Positions 8,578 through 15,926 of a stretch of 64,000 nucleotides of DNA are shown here, piece after piece (the first letter of the stretch is position 1; each line of letters begins with the position of its first letter). Source of the DNA: Tersicoccus mangrovi. GTDB taxonomy: Bacteria > Actinomycetota > Actinomycetes > Actinomycetales > Micrococcaceae. Location: positions 434,001 through 498,000 of the forward strand of contig NZ_JBAJMW010000002.1 in NCBI RefSeq assembly GCF_036881825.1. The letters are read 5' to 3'. The notes under the pieces are model-generated. The model was not told the origin of the DNA and did no database searches. It was given only the letters and a program-made list of their open reading frames with translations. Position numbers and translations under genes: made by a program.

Positions 8578-9366
8578 TCACGCCTCGCCCAGGGTGGAGC
8601 GCTGGATGGCGGCGAGTTCGGTGGTGCCGGCGAGGGCGAGGTCGAGCAGGGCGTCGAGCTCGGACCGGTTGAACGGGACCCCCTCGGCGGTCCCCTGCAC
8701 CTCGACGAACTGGCCGGAGCCGGTGACGACGACGTTCATGTCGGTCTCGGCGCGGGCGTCCTCGACGTAGGGCAGGTCCAGCATGGGGACGCCGTCGATG
8801 ATGCCGACGCTCACGGCGGAGACCGTGTCCTTCAGCGGCTTCGCGGTGGGCTTGATGAGTTTCTTCGTGCGAGCCCAGGTGACGGCGTCGGCGAGCGCGA
8901 CGTAGGCACCGGTGATCGCCGCGGTGCGGGTGCCGCCGTCGGCCTGGAGGACGTCGCAGTCGAGCACGATGGTGTTCTCGCCGAGTTCCTTCAGGTCGAT
9001 GATCGAGCGCAGCGAGCGGCCGATCAGGCGCGAGATCTCGTGGGTGCGGCCGCCGATGCGGCCCTTGACCGACTCGCGGTCCGAGCGGGTGTTGGTGGCC
9101 CGCGGCAGCATCGCGTACTCGGCGGTGGCCCAGCCACGCCCCTCGCCCTTGAGCCAGCGGGGCACGCCCTCGGTCAGGGACGCGGTGCACAGGACGCGGG
9201 TGTTGCCGAACTCGATCAGGGCCGACCCCTCCGCCTGGGCGGACCAGCCCCGGGTGATGCTGATGGGGCGCAGCTCGTCAGGAGCGCGTCCGTCGGCCCT
9301 CACCACGGGCGCGATCGCGGAGGACGGAGTCGCGGCGGACGAGGCGGTGGTCGAGGCGTCAGTCAT
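8578..9366 (-). CDS. rph: Ribonuclease PH
   Basis: Phosphorolytic 3'-5' exoribonuclease that trims tRNA 3' ends; 262 aa. After about 24 Ala/Ser-rich residues the core begins RADGRAPDELRPISITRG. GTRTAAITGAYVALADA, the Asp/Gly-rich DLPYVEDARAETDMNVV and GTAEGVPFNRSELDALLDLA follow. All conserved blocks of the 238-260-aa family are present. The ATG is six bases after TAGGCT without a Shine-Dalgarno, so rph-rdgB probably has its own leaderless promoter. Confidence 0.97.
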   Translation of the reverse strand: MTDASTTASSAATPSSAIAPVVRADGRAPDELRPISITRGWSAQAEGSALIEFGNTRVLCTASLTEGVPRWLKGEGRGWATAEYAMLPRATNTRSDRESVKGRIGGRTHEISRLIGRSLRSIIDLKELGENTIVLDCDVLQADGGTRTAAITGAYVALADAVTWARTKKLIKPTAKPLKDTVSAVSVGIIDGVPMLDLPYVEDARAETDMNVVVTGSGQFVEVQGTAEGVPFNRSELDALLDLALAGTTELAAIQRSTLGEA

Positions 9367-9372
9367 GGTTCC

Positions 9373-9378
9373 AGCCTA
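9373..9378 (-). promoter_or_regulatory. -10 element of rph-rdgB, leaderless type
   Basis: Minus-strand TAGGCT, 6 nt before the rph ATG. Confidence 0.7.
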
Positions 9379-9435
9379 GGGGTTTCCGGCGGTGGGGTTC
9401 GGCGGGCGGACCTCAGTCGCAGCGGGCCGTCATGC

Positions 9436-9465
9436 CACCGTCGACGACGATCTCGCTCGACGGTG
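9436..9465. terminator. Hairpin after the murI/metallo-hydrolase operon
   Basis: 9-bp perfect arms 9436-9444 and 9457-9465 with a 12-nt loop. It lies between the metallo-hydrolase stop (9536) and the rph promoter. No T-tract; termination is inferred from position. Confidence 0.45.
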
Positions 9466-9535
9466 ACGGTCCCGCCGCAACCGTGCGTGAGGACGCGGCG
9501 CCGTGGACCGGCACCAGCCGGCGAGAAGGGGGAAC

Positions 9536-10357
9536 CTAGCCCCGGTCGACCCGGCCGGCGCCGTGCAGCACGAAGACGTCCCCCGCGGCCACCGTCTCGA
9601 CCTGACCGGTGAACACCTCGCGGGCCTCCTCGCGGCTGCGGACCGGGTCGTTCCACACCGGCAGGTGGGTCAGGGCGAGCACGTGGGCCCCGGCCGAGCG
9701 CGCCGACTCCCCCGCCCGCAGGCCGGTCAGGTGCACCCCGCGCACGGCGTCGTCCCGACCCTCGTGGTAGGCGGCCTCGCACAGGTAGAAGCAGGCGGAC
9801 CTCGCGGCCTCGTCCAGCGCCGGGCACGCATCGGTGTCGCCCGAGTAGGCCAGCACCGCCTGGGCGCCGTCGTCCCCGGGGCCGGTGATCCGCAGCGCGT
9901 ACGCCTCCTCGACCGGGTGGTCCACCGGGTAGGGCGTGACCGTGAACGGGCCGATGTGCTCCGTCTTCATGGCGGCCCAGGTGTGGAACTCGAACTCCGC
10001 GTGCATGCCCGGGTCCGGCGGCAGTTCGGCCACCAGCGCGAGCCGGTCGGCCAGCATGCCCGCCGCGTACACGGGAACGGGGTGCCCGCTCCAGCCCGCC
10101 GGGTTCCACCGGAGCGCCACGTGCAGGCCGACCATGTCCAGATAGTGGTCGGCGTGAGCGTGGGAGATGATGACGGCGTCGAGCCGGTCCAGCCCGATGT
10201 AGGACTGCAGCGCCCCGAGCGAGCCGCTGCCCAGGTCCATCGCGACGTTCCAGGTGCGCCCGTCCGCGTCCTCCGCGGAGAGCAGGTAGCACGACGCCGG
10301 GGAATCGGGTCGGGGGAAGGAGCCGGCGCAGCCGACGATCGTGACGCGCACGCTCAC
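9536..10357 (-). CDS. Metallo-beta-lactamase-fold hydrolase (RNase Z/AtsA-like)
   Basis: 273-aa metal-dependent hydrolase downstream of murI. Fold start: VTIVGCAGSFPRPDSPASCYLL. The metal motif is HAHADHYLDM (HxHxDH). Further ligand blocks are YPVDHPVEEAYALRI, LAYSGDTD and the late His in LALTHLPVW. This subgroup resembles short RNase Z and cyclic-nucleotide phosphodiesterase-like proteins, but lacks an obvious tRNA-binding exosite arm, so the substrate is open. The GTG start overlaps the murI stop by 4 bp (GTGA), giving a translationally coupled operon. Confidence 0.9.
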   Translation of the reverse strand: MSVRVTIVGCAGSFPRPDSPASCYLLSAEDADGRTWNVAMDLGSGSLGALQSYIGLDRLDAVIISHAHADHYLDMVGLHVALRWNPAGWSGHPVPVYAAGMLADRLALVAELPPDPGMHAEFEFHTWAAMKTEHIGPFTVTPYPVDHPVEEAYALRITGPGDDGAQAVLAYSGDTDACPALDEAARSACFYLCEAAYHEGRDDAVRGVHLTGLRAGESARSAGAHVLALTHLPVWNDPVRSREEAREVFTGQVETVAAGDVFVLHGAGRVDRG

Positions 10358-11394
10358 CCGACTCCCCCGCCGGACCCGAGGCGGGTGCGGTGGATGATCT
10401 GGTCGGTCGAACGGGACGAGACGCGAGTGGGCAGCGTCATCGCGGCACGGCTCGCCACCGATTGGCGTGCCGCGGCCAGCATCTCCGGGGTGATCCGGGC
10501 CAGCGTGCCGGTGGGATAGCGGGCCGCCACGTGGTCGGCGTGCTCGACGTCGCGCACCTCGGGCCCCAGGAAGCGTCGGGCGAGGGTCTCGAACTGGGCC
10601 GGGTCCCCGGTCGCGAGGAACTGGTGCTGCGGCGGCGGCCCCCCGGCCGGCCGCGCGAGATCGTGGTCGATGAGGGCCCGGTACACGTCCTTCGCGGTCT
10701 CCTCGGCACTGGAGACGAGGGTGACGTCGTCGCCCATCTGGTAGGAGATGACCCCCGTCAGGAGCGGGTAGTGGGTGCAGCCGAGCACGAGGGTGTCCAC
10801 GCCGGCCTCCTTGAGCGGCGCCAGGTACCGGCCGGCCGTCTCGAGCAGTTCGGGCCCGCTGGTGATGCCGGCCTCGACGTAGTCGACGAAGGCGGGACAC
10901 GAGGCGGACGTGATCTGCAGGTGCGGAGCCGCGGCGAAGGTGTCCTCGTAGGCGCGGGAACCGACGGTCGCCGCGGTGCCGATGACGCCGATCCGCCCGT
11001 TCCGCGTCGAGGCCACCGCGCGGCGCACGGCCGGCTGGATGACCTCGATGACGGGGATGCCGTAGGCGGCGGTGTACCGCTCCCGGGCGTCGCGCAGCAC
11101 GGCGGCCGAGGCGGAGTTGCAGGCGATGACGAGCAGCTTGACGCCGGCGTCGACCAGTTCGTCCATGACGCCGAGCGCGTTGGCGCGGACCTCGGCGATG
11201 GGCAGCGGGCCGTACGGGGCGCGAGCGGTGTCCCCCACGTACAGGATGGACTCGTGCGGCAGCTGGTCGATGACGGAACGGGCCACCGTCAGTCCGCCGA
11301 CGCCGGAGTCGAAGATCCCGATCGGGGCGAAGCTTCGGGTGCGCGTCGAGTCGACGTCGTCGCTCGACGTCGAGCTGGGGACGGCACGTTTCAT
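10354..11394 (-). CDS. murI: Glutamate racemase
   Basis: Cytoplasmic racemase that makes D-glutamate for peptidoglycan; 346 aa, with about 20 extra N-terminal and 50 extra C-terminal residues beyond the usual core of about 270. Core marks: PIGIFDSGVGGLTVARS, GDTARAPYG, the two catalytic cysteine blocks IACNSASAA and LGCTHYPLL, and TVGSRAYEDTF. The ATG lies seven bases after TAGTCT, without a Shine-Dalgarno. The next gene overlaps its stop codon. Part of the clpS, DUF2017, murI, hydrolase, rph, rdgB neighbourhood typical of actinobacteria. Confidence 0.97.
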   Translation of the reverse strand: MKRAVPSSTSSDDVDSTRTRSFAPIGIFDSGVGGLTVARSVIDQLPHESILYVGDTARAPYGPLPIAEVRANALGVMDELVDAGVKLLVIACNSASAAVLRDARERYTAAYGIPVIEVIQPAVRRAVASTRNGRIGVIGTAATVGSRAYEDTFAAAPHLQITSASCPAFVDYVEAGITSGPELLETAGRYLAPLKEAGVDTLVLGCTHYPLLTGVISYQMGDDVTLVSSAEETAKDVYRALIDHDLARPAGGPPPQHQFLATGDPAQFETLARRFLGPEVRDVEHADHVAARYPTGTLARITPEMLAAARQSVASRAAMTLPTRVSSRSTDQIIHRTRLGSGGGVG

Positions 11395-11401
11395 TGAAGG
11401 A

Positions 11402-11407
11402 AGACTA
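11402..11407 (-). promoter_or_regulatory. -10 element of murI, leaderless type
   Basis: Minus-strand TAGTCT, 7 nt before the murI ATG. Confidence 0.65.
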
Positions 11408-11488
11408 GCCGTTCCCTGAGCGCCGCCAGAACTTCACATCCCGTCTGCTTGCTCACACCGGGAACGGGAACGCAGGCCGAGGACGGCG

Positions 11489-12049
11489 TCAGCGGTCGAG
11501 GGCCCGCAGGAGTGCCTGCATCAGGGTGTCCTGCAGCCACGTGAGGAAGTTGTAGACGAGCGCCAGGTAGCTCTCGAGGTCCGTGGCCTCGGCCCAGTCG
11601 GTGATGCCGTGCAGCCGCGTCGCATCCTCGTCGGTGACGATGTTCAGCCGGTCGGCGAGGACGAGCCGGACGTCGTTGATGGCTCTGGAGAGGATGGTCG
11701 CCTGCTCGGGGTCGAGCTGGATGGGGTCCGACTCGATCATCAGCTGCGCCGCCTTCAGACCTGCCGTCTTCTGCTCCCGCAGGCCCCGCTCGGTCAGCCG
11801 GCGGAACTCGAGGGAGGCCTCGTCGTCCCCGTCGACCGCGTCCGGGAGCAGGCGGCGCACCGCGGTGTCCTCCGGGACGGCGGCGTCCGGGTCGATGCCG
11901 ACGAGGGCCGCCAGGGGGTCCGCGTCGGGCGCCGTCTCCGGCTCGACCATGGACGCGACGTCGTGGAATAGCTTGCCCAGCAGCTCGCGCTCGGCGTCCT
12001 CGAGGGAACCGGTGATGCCGCGGCGCGTGGTACGGAATCCGTGGGCCAT
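11489..12049 (-). CDS. DUF2017 family protein
   Basis: 186-aa soluble protein of a family confined mainly to actinobacteria and almost always directly after clpS. Recognisable parts are the N-terminal GFRTTRRGITGSLEDAERELL, an acidic middle, and the C-terminal LSRAINDVRLVLADRLNI followed by ESYLALVYNFLTWLQDTLMQALL. Function not established; the coupling to clpS suggests a link with regulated proteolysis (inference). Its ATG overlaps the clpS stop by one base (TGATG). Confidence 0.88.
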   Translation of the reverse strand: MAHGFRTTRRGITGSLEDAERELLGKLFHDVASMVEPETAPDADPLAALVGIDPDAAVPEDTAVRRLLPDAVDGDDEASLEFRRLTERGLREQKTAGLKAAQLMIESDPIQLDPEQATILSRAINDVRLVLADRLNIVTDEDATRLHGITDWAEATDLESYLALVYNFLTWLQDTLMQALLRALDR

Positions 12050-12372
12050 CAGCTCTCGTCCGCCCGGCGATAGGTGGCCCACAGGCCGTACCCGTGCATG
12101 GCGGTCGTGTCCTGTTCGATCTTCTCGCGGCTGCCGGTCGCGACGACGGAGCGGCCCAGCTGGTGCACCTCGAGCATGAGGGTGTTCGCCTTCTCCGCGG
12201 AGTAGCCGAAGTAGCTGCGGAACACGTAGCTGACGTAGCTCATCAGGTTGACCGGGTCGTTCCAGACGATCAGCACCCACGGCACGTCGGGCTGGCTGCG
12301 GGCGTCCGGATCGGTCTGCGATGCCGGCGACGAGAGCGGGGAGGTCTGCTCGATCGGGGCGGCGATGGACAT
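12049..12372 (-). CDS. clpS: ClpS adaptor
   Basis: N-degron adaptor that delivers substrates to ClpCP/ClpAP; 107 aa. After about 28 flexible residues the core is VPWVLIVWNDPVNLMSYVSYVF, the Asn-Asp-Pro substrate pocket. Next come the YSAEKANTLMLEVHQLGRSVV helix and a REKIEQDTTAMHGYGLWATY end that contacts the Clp N-domain. ATG six bases after TACCAT, no Shine-Dalgarno. Divergent from pncB across only 69 bp. Confidence 0.96.
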   Translation of the reverse strand: MSIAAPIEQTSPLSSPASQTDPDARSQPDVPWVLIVWNDPVNLMSYVSYVFRSYFGYSAEKANTLMLEVHQLGRSVVATGSREKIEQDTTAMHGYGLWATYRRADES

Positions 12373-12378
12373 TCCCCC

Positions 12379-12384
12379 ATGGTA
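12379..12384 (-). promoter_or_regulatory. -10 element of clpS, leaderless type
   Basis: Minus-strand TACCAT, 6 nt before the clpS ATG. Confidence 0.6.
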
Positions 12385-12428
12385 GTTCGCCGCGACGACC
12401 TGCGACGCCGGGCGTCGGTGGCGTGACC

Positions 12429-12434
12429 TAGGGT
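12429..12434 (+). promoter_or_regulatory. -10 element of pncB, leaderless type
   Basis: TAGGGT, 7 nt before GTG 12442. The in-frame GTG at 12433 falls inside this hexamer, which argues for 12442 as the true start. Confidence 0.65.
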
Positions 12435-12441
12435 GGACCCC

Positions 12442-13770
12442 GTGAGTGACGCGACACCCGCGCGCCGGCCCAGCACGGCGCTGTTCACCGATCACTACGA
12501 GCTGACGATGCTCCAGGCCGCCCTGCACTCGGGGGCCGCCCATCGCCGCTCGGTCTTCGAGGTGTTCGCCCGGCGGCTGCCCACGGGGCGCCGCTATGGC
12601 GTCGTCGCCGGCACCGGTCGGCTGCTCGACGGCATCGCGGACTTCCGGTTCGGCCCCGAGCAGCTCGCGTTCCTCGAGTCCACGCGCGTCGTCAACCGGC
12701 AGACCCTCGACTACCTCGCCGACTACCGGTTCACCGGCTCGGTGCGCGGCTACGCCGAGGGCGAGATGTACTTCCCGAACTCGCCGATCCTCTCCGTCGA
12801 GGGCACCTTCGCCGAGGCGTGCCTGCTGGAGACCTACCTGCTCTCGGTGCTGAACTACGACAGCGCGATCGCCTCCGCCGCGTCCCGCATGACCTTGGCC
12901 GCCGACGGCCGGCCGTGCCTGGAGATGGGCGCGCGGCGGATCCAGGAGGACGCCGCCGTCGCCGCCTCCCGCGCCGCCGTCATCGCCGGCTTCTCCGGCA
13001 CCTCGAACCTGGAGGCGGGCCGCCGCTGGGGCCTGACCACCATCGGCACCGCCGCCCACTCCTTCACCCTGCTGCACGACAGCGAGGAGGAGGCGTTCGC
13101 CGCCCAGCTGGAGTCGATGGGCCACGACACGACGCTGCTGGTCGACACGTACGACGTCGAGGCCGCGGTGCGTACCGCCGTCCGGCTCGTCGGGTCCGAG
13201 CTCGGCGCAGTGCGCCTGGATTCCGGTGACCTGGCCGTCCAGGCCCGCGAGGTGCGGGACCTGCTCGATTCCCTGGGCAACCGCGACACGAGGATCACCG
13301 TCACCTCCGACCTGGACGAGTTCGCCATCGCCGGTCTGGCCGCGGCGCCCGTCGACTCCTACGGCGTGGGCACCCAGCTGGTGATCGGCTCCGGCGTGCC
13401 GACGGCGTCCATGGTCTACAAGCTGGTCTCCCGGCAGGGCGAGGACGGCCGCTGGGTGAACGTGGCCAAGGCGTCCAAGGACAAGATCTCCGTCGGCGGC
13501 GACAAGTGGGGCATGCGCCGCCGCGACGAGGACGGCGTCGCGACCGCCGAGGTCGTCCGGATCGGCGGCCGGCCGGAGAACGACGGCGACGACCGGGCCC
13601 TGACCTGCGACTTCATCATCGACGGCGAGCTGCAGGACGGCTGGACCGGGCCGGCGGGCGTGACCCGCGCCGCGGAGCACCACGCCGCCGCCCGCGCGGA
13701 GCTGCCGCGGGCGGTGCAGTCGATGTCCCGCGGGGAGCCGGTCATCCCCACCATCGTCGAGACGGACTAG
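12442..13770 (+). CDS. pncB: Nicotinate phosphoribosyltransferase
   Basis: Joins nicotinate to PRPP (ATP-coupled) to form nicotinate mononucleotide in the Preiss-Handler NAD salvage route; 442 aa. Marks: TDHYELTMLQAAL at the N-terminus, FEVFARRLPTGRRYGV, a GFSGTSNLEAG block, GTAAHSFTLLHD with the His phosphorylated in this family, VRLDSGDL (PRPP/phosphate side) and GVGTQLVIGSG. The next gene, pncA, supplies its substrate. Divergent from clpS. Confidence 0.97.
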   Translation: MSDATPARRPSTALFTDHYELTMLQAALHSGAAHRRSVFEVFARRLPTGRRYGVVAGTGRLLDGIADFRFGPEQLAFLESTRVVNRQTLDYLADYRFTGSVRGYAEGEMYFPNSPILSVEGTFAEACLLETYLLSVLNYDSAIASAASRMTLAADGRPCLEMGARRIQEDAAVAASRAAVIAGFSGTSNLEAGRRWGLTTIGTAAHSFTLLHDSEEEAFAAQLESMGHDTTLLVDTYDVEAAVRTAVRLVGSELGAVRLDSGDLAVQAREVRDLLDSLGNRDTRITVTSDLDEFAIAGLAAAPVDSYGVGTQLVIGSGVPTASMVYKLVSRQGEDGRWVNVAKASKDKISVGGDKWGMRRRDEDGVATAEVVRIGGRPENDGDDRALTCDFIIDGELQDGWTGPAGVTRAAEHHAAARAELPRAVQSMSRGEPVIPTIVETD

Positions 13771-13773
13771 CGT

Positions 13774-13820
13774 CACCAGCACCAGCACCAGCACCAGCAC
13801 CGAGCGCCGAGCACCGAGCG
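13774..13820 (+). repeat. Hexanucleotide tandem repeat between pncB and pncA
   Basis: Four perfect CACCAG units (13774-13797) starting 3 nt after the pncB stop, running into a degenerate GAGCACC-like repeat to about 13820. Prone to length change by slippage; it sets the pncB-pncA spacing. Confidence 0.9.
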
Positions 13821-13866
13821 TCACCGAGTACCGCCGGCACCGTCCGGCCGCCAGAACGGAGCGAGC

Positions 13867-14526
13867 ATGGGCAGGGCACTGATCGTCGTGGACGTGCAGA
13901 ACGATTTCTGCGAGGGCGGGGCGCTCGCGGTGAAGGGCGGTGCCGCGGTCGCGGCGGCCGTGACCGGGTACCTGCGCGAGCACCGCGACGCCTACGACGC
14001 CGTCGCCGGCACCCAGGACTGGCACATCGACCCCGGCTCCCACTTCTCCGAGCACCCGGACTTCGTCACCAGCTGGCCCGTGCACTGCGTCGCGGGCAGC
14101 CCGGGCGCCCAGCTGCACCCTGACCTGGACGGGTCGGCCATCGACGTCCTCTTCCACAAGGGCGAGTACTCCGACGGCTACTCCGGCTTCGAGGCGCACG
14201 CGAGCACATCGGCCGCCGCGGGGGCACCGCCGCAGGACCTGGCCGGGTGGCTGCGCGACCGCGGCATCGACACGCTCGACGTCGTCGGCATCGCGACCGA
14301 CCACTGCGTGCGGGCCACCGCCCTCGACGGCGCCCGGTCCGGGTTCACCGTCTCGGTGCTGACCGACCTCACCGCCGGCGTGGCGCCGGACGCCACGGAG
14401 CGGGCCCTGACCGAGCTGGCCGCCGCGGGCGTCAGGATCATCGACAGCAACACCGGCAGCGGCGCCGTCGATGCCGCGGACGGCACGGCCGACGGCGACA
14501 CCGCGCCGGGACCGGCCGCATCGTGA
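13867..14526 (+). CDS. pncA: Nicotinamidase (isochorismatase superfamily)
   Basis: Deamidates nicotinamide to nicotinate; 219 aa. The catalytic triad is Asp9 (in VVDVQNDF), Lys98 (FHKGE) and Cys147 (TDHC). The metal site Asp51, His53, His59 and His73 has the same spacing as in mycobacterial PncA. About 30 Ala/Gly/Asp-rich residues extend past the fold. It stands directly after pncB and overlaps the following gene by 4 bp (GTGA), so nicotinamide recycling is encoded as one unit. An enzyme of this type is what activates pyrazinamide in mycobacteria. Confidence 0.95.
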   Translation: MGRALIVVDVQNDFCEGGALAVKGGAAVAAAVTGYLREHRDAYDAVAGTQDWHIDPGSHFSEHPDFVTSWPVHCVAGSPGAQLHPDLDGSAIDVLFHKGEYSDGYSGFEAHASTSAAAGAPPQDLAGWLRDRGIDTLDVVGIATDHCVRATALDGARSGFTVSVLTDLTAGVAPDATERALTELAAAGVRIIDSNTGSGAVDAADGTADGDTAPGPAAS

Positions 14527-15302
14527 CCGGTAGGCGCGTCGTCGTCCTCGGCGGGTCCGGCGCGCTCGGCGCCCGGGCCGCCACCGCGATCGCCGCCCGC
14601 GGCCACGAGGTGGTGCGGGTCAGCCGGTCCACCGGCGTCAACGCGGTCACCGGTGCGGGACTGAGCCAGGCGCTCGCCGGGGCGCACACCGTCGTGGATT
14701 GCCTCAACGTGACGACGCTGCGCCGCCGCAGAGCGGTCGACTTCTTCACCGTCACCGCGCGCAACGTCGCCGACGCGGCCCGTGCGTCCGGCGTCGAGCA
14801 CGTCGCCTGCCTGTCCATCGTCAACGTCACCGAGCCGGCGCTGCGGAAGGCGCTCGGCTACTACGCGGGCAAGGCGGCCCAGGACGACGTCTACCGCGGC
14901 CGGCTGCTGGAGGAGCCGGGACGGGTCGGCTTCACGAGCCTGCGCTCGACGCAGTGGTTCGAGTTCGCCGACCAGCTGCTGCACCAGCTCCGCGTCGCGA
15001 ACCTGGCGGTCGTCCCGGTCATGCGCGTGCGGCCGGTCTCCGCCGACGCCGTGGCCGAGGCCCTCGCCGACGTCGTCGACGAGGGGCCGGCCGAGCGCGC
15101 CCGCACCGTCGACGTCGCCGGCCCGGACGTGCTCGACACCGGGACGATGGCGCGCCGGCTGGCCGAGCGGCGCGGCACGCCCGCGGTCGCGACCGTGCCG
15201 ATGCCCAACCGCGCGCTGCGCGCCGGCGCCCTGCTGCCGCCGCCGACCGCCCGCTTCGACTCCCGCACCTTCGACGAGTGGCTGGCGGCACCGCACTCCT
15301 GA
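14523..15302 (+). CDS. NAD(P)-binding SDR/NmrA-like protein
   Basis: 259-aa atypical short-chain dehydrogenase of the NAD(P)H-binding (NmrA/YwnB-like) group. The Rossmann turn is VVLGGSGALGARAA at residues 7-20. VVDCLNVTTLRRRRAVDFFTVTARNVADAA and HVACLSIVNV follow, then a YYAGKAAQDD segment that could supply Tyr/Lys. The C-terminal half resembles those annotated as nucleoside-diphosphate-sugar epimerases, but no sugar-nucleotide partner genes are near. GTG start overlaps pncA by 4 bp (GTGA). Substrate unknown. Confidence 0.82.
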   Translation: MTGRRVVVLGGSGALGARAATAIAARGHEVVRVSRSTGVNAVTGAGLSQALAGAHTVVDCLNVTTLRRRRAVDFFTVTARNVADAARASGVEHVACLSIVNVTEPALRKALGYYAGKAAQDDVYRGRLLEEPGRVGFTSLRSTQWFEFADQLLHQLRVANLAVVPVMRVRPVSADAVAEALADVVDEGPAERARTVDVAGPDVLDTGTMARRLAERRGTPAVATVPMPNRALRAGALLPPPTARFDSRTFDEWLAAPHS

Positions 15303-15338
15303 ACGGCTGAGGGTTCCTGAACGGCTGAGGGCTCCTGA
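15297..15338 (+). repeat. 18-bp tandem repeat over a stop codon
   Basis: Units 15297-15314 and 15315-15332 differ at one base; a partial third copy begins at 15333. Each begins TCCTGA, so the stop codon of the upstream gene is itself duplicated. Confidence 0.9.
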
Positions 15339-15376
15339 GAGAATCGAGGCACGCCCCGACCCCAGGAGTTCCGACC

Positions 15377-15844
15377 GTGAGTCCCCGCACCCTGTTCCGC
15401 CGTCTCGCCCTGATCGAGGCCGTCACCTGGACGCTGCTGATCCTCGGCATGGTGCTCAAGTACGTCACCGGCACCACGGAGCTCGGTGTGCGGATCGGCG
15501 GCGGGCTGCACGGGCTGGCCTTCCTCGCCTACCTCGCGGCCACCGTCTACGTGGCCGTCGACGGGCGCTGGTCCGCGGGACGGACCCTCGCGGGCCTCGC
15601 CTCTGCGGTCATCCCGTACGCCACCCTGCCGTTCGAGCGTTCCGCCGAGCGGCGCGGCCTGCTCGGCGATCGCTGGCGGCTGGGCCCGGGCGGACGGACG
15701 GGTGAGGTGCCGCGCAGCGCGCTGGAACGGCTGCAGGCGGCCACGCTGCGCCGGCCGGTGGTGACCGCTGTCATCGGCGCCGTCGTCGTCCTCGCCGTGT
15801 TCGGCGCGCTGCTCGTCGCCGGGCCGCCGGTCCCCCGCAGCTAG
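15377..15844 (+). CDS. DUF3817 small membrane protein
   Basis: 155-aa membrane protein of the DUF3817 family, typical of actinobacteria. The first part is the family region: FRRLALIEAVTWTLLILGMVLKYVTG, then a GLHGLAFLAYLAATVYV helix and a third helix over AGLASAVIPYATLPFE. A final hydrophobic helix (VVTAVIGAVVVLAVFGALLVAG) ends the protein. GTG start preceded by an AGGAGTT Shine-Dalgarno. Function unknown. Confidence 0.87.
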   Translation: MSPRTLFRRLALIEAVTWTLLILGMVLKYVTGTTELGVRIGGGLHGLAFLAYLAATVYVAVDGRWSAGRTLAGLASAVIPYATLPFERSAERRGLLGDRWRLGPGGRTGEVPRSALERLQAATLRRPVVTAVIGAVVVLAVFGALLVAGPPVPRS

Positions 15845-15861
15845 TTCCCCGCACCTCGTTC

Positions 15862-15912
15862 CGCCAGCTCGTCGTCTCGAGGCCGGATCGAGCATCTCTT
15901 GACGAGCTGGCG
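15862..15912. terminator. Bidirectional hairpin between convergent genes
   Basis: 12-bp perfect arms 15862-15873 and 15901-15912 enclose a second 5-bp stem (15876-15880 with 15888-15892). It is placed between the stops of the DUF3817 and helicase genes, so it could end both transcripts. Confidence 0.65.
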
Positions 15913-15926
15913 CAGAGGGTGCAGCA

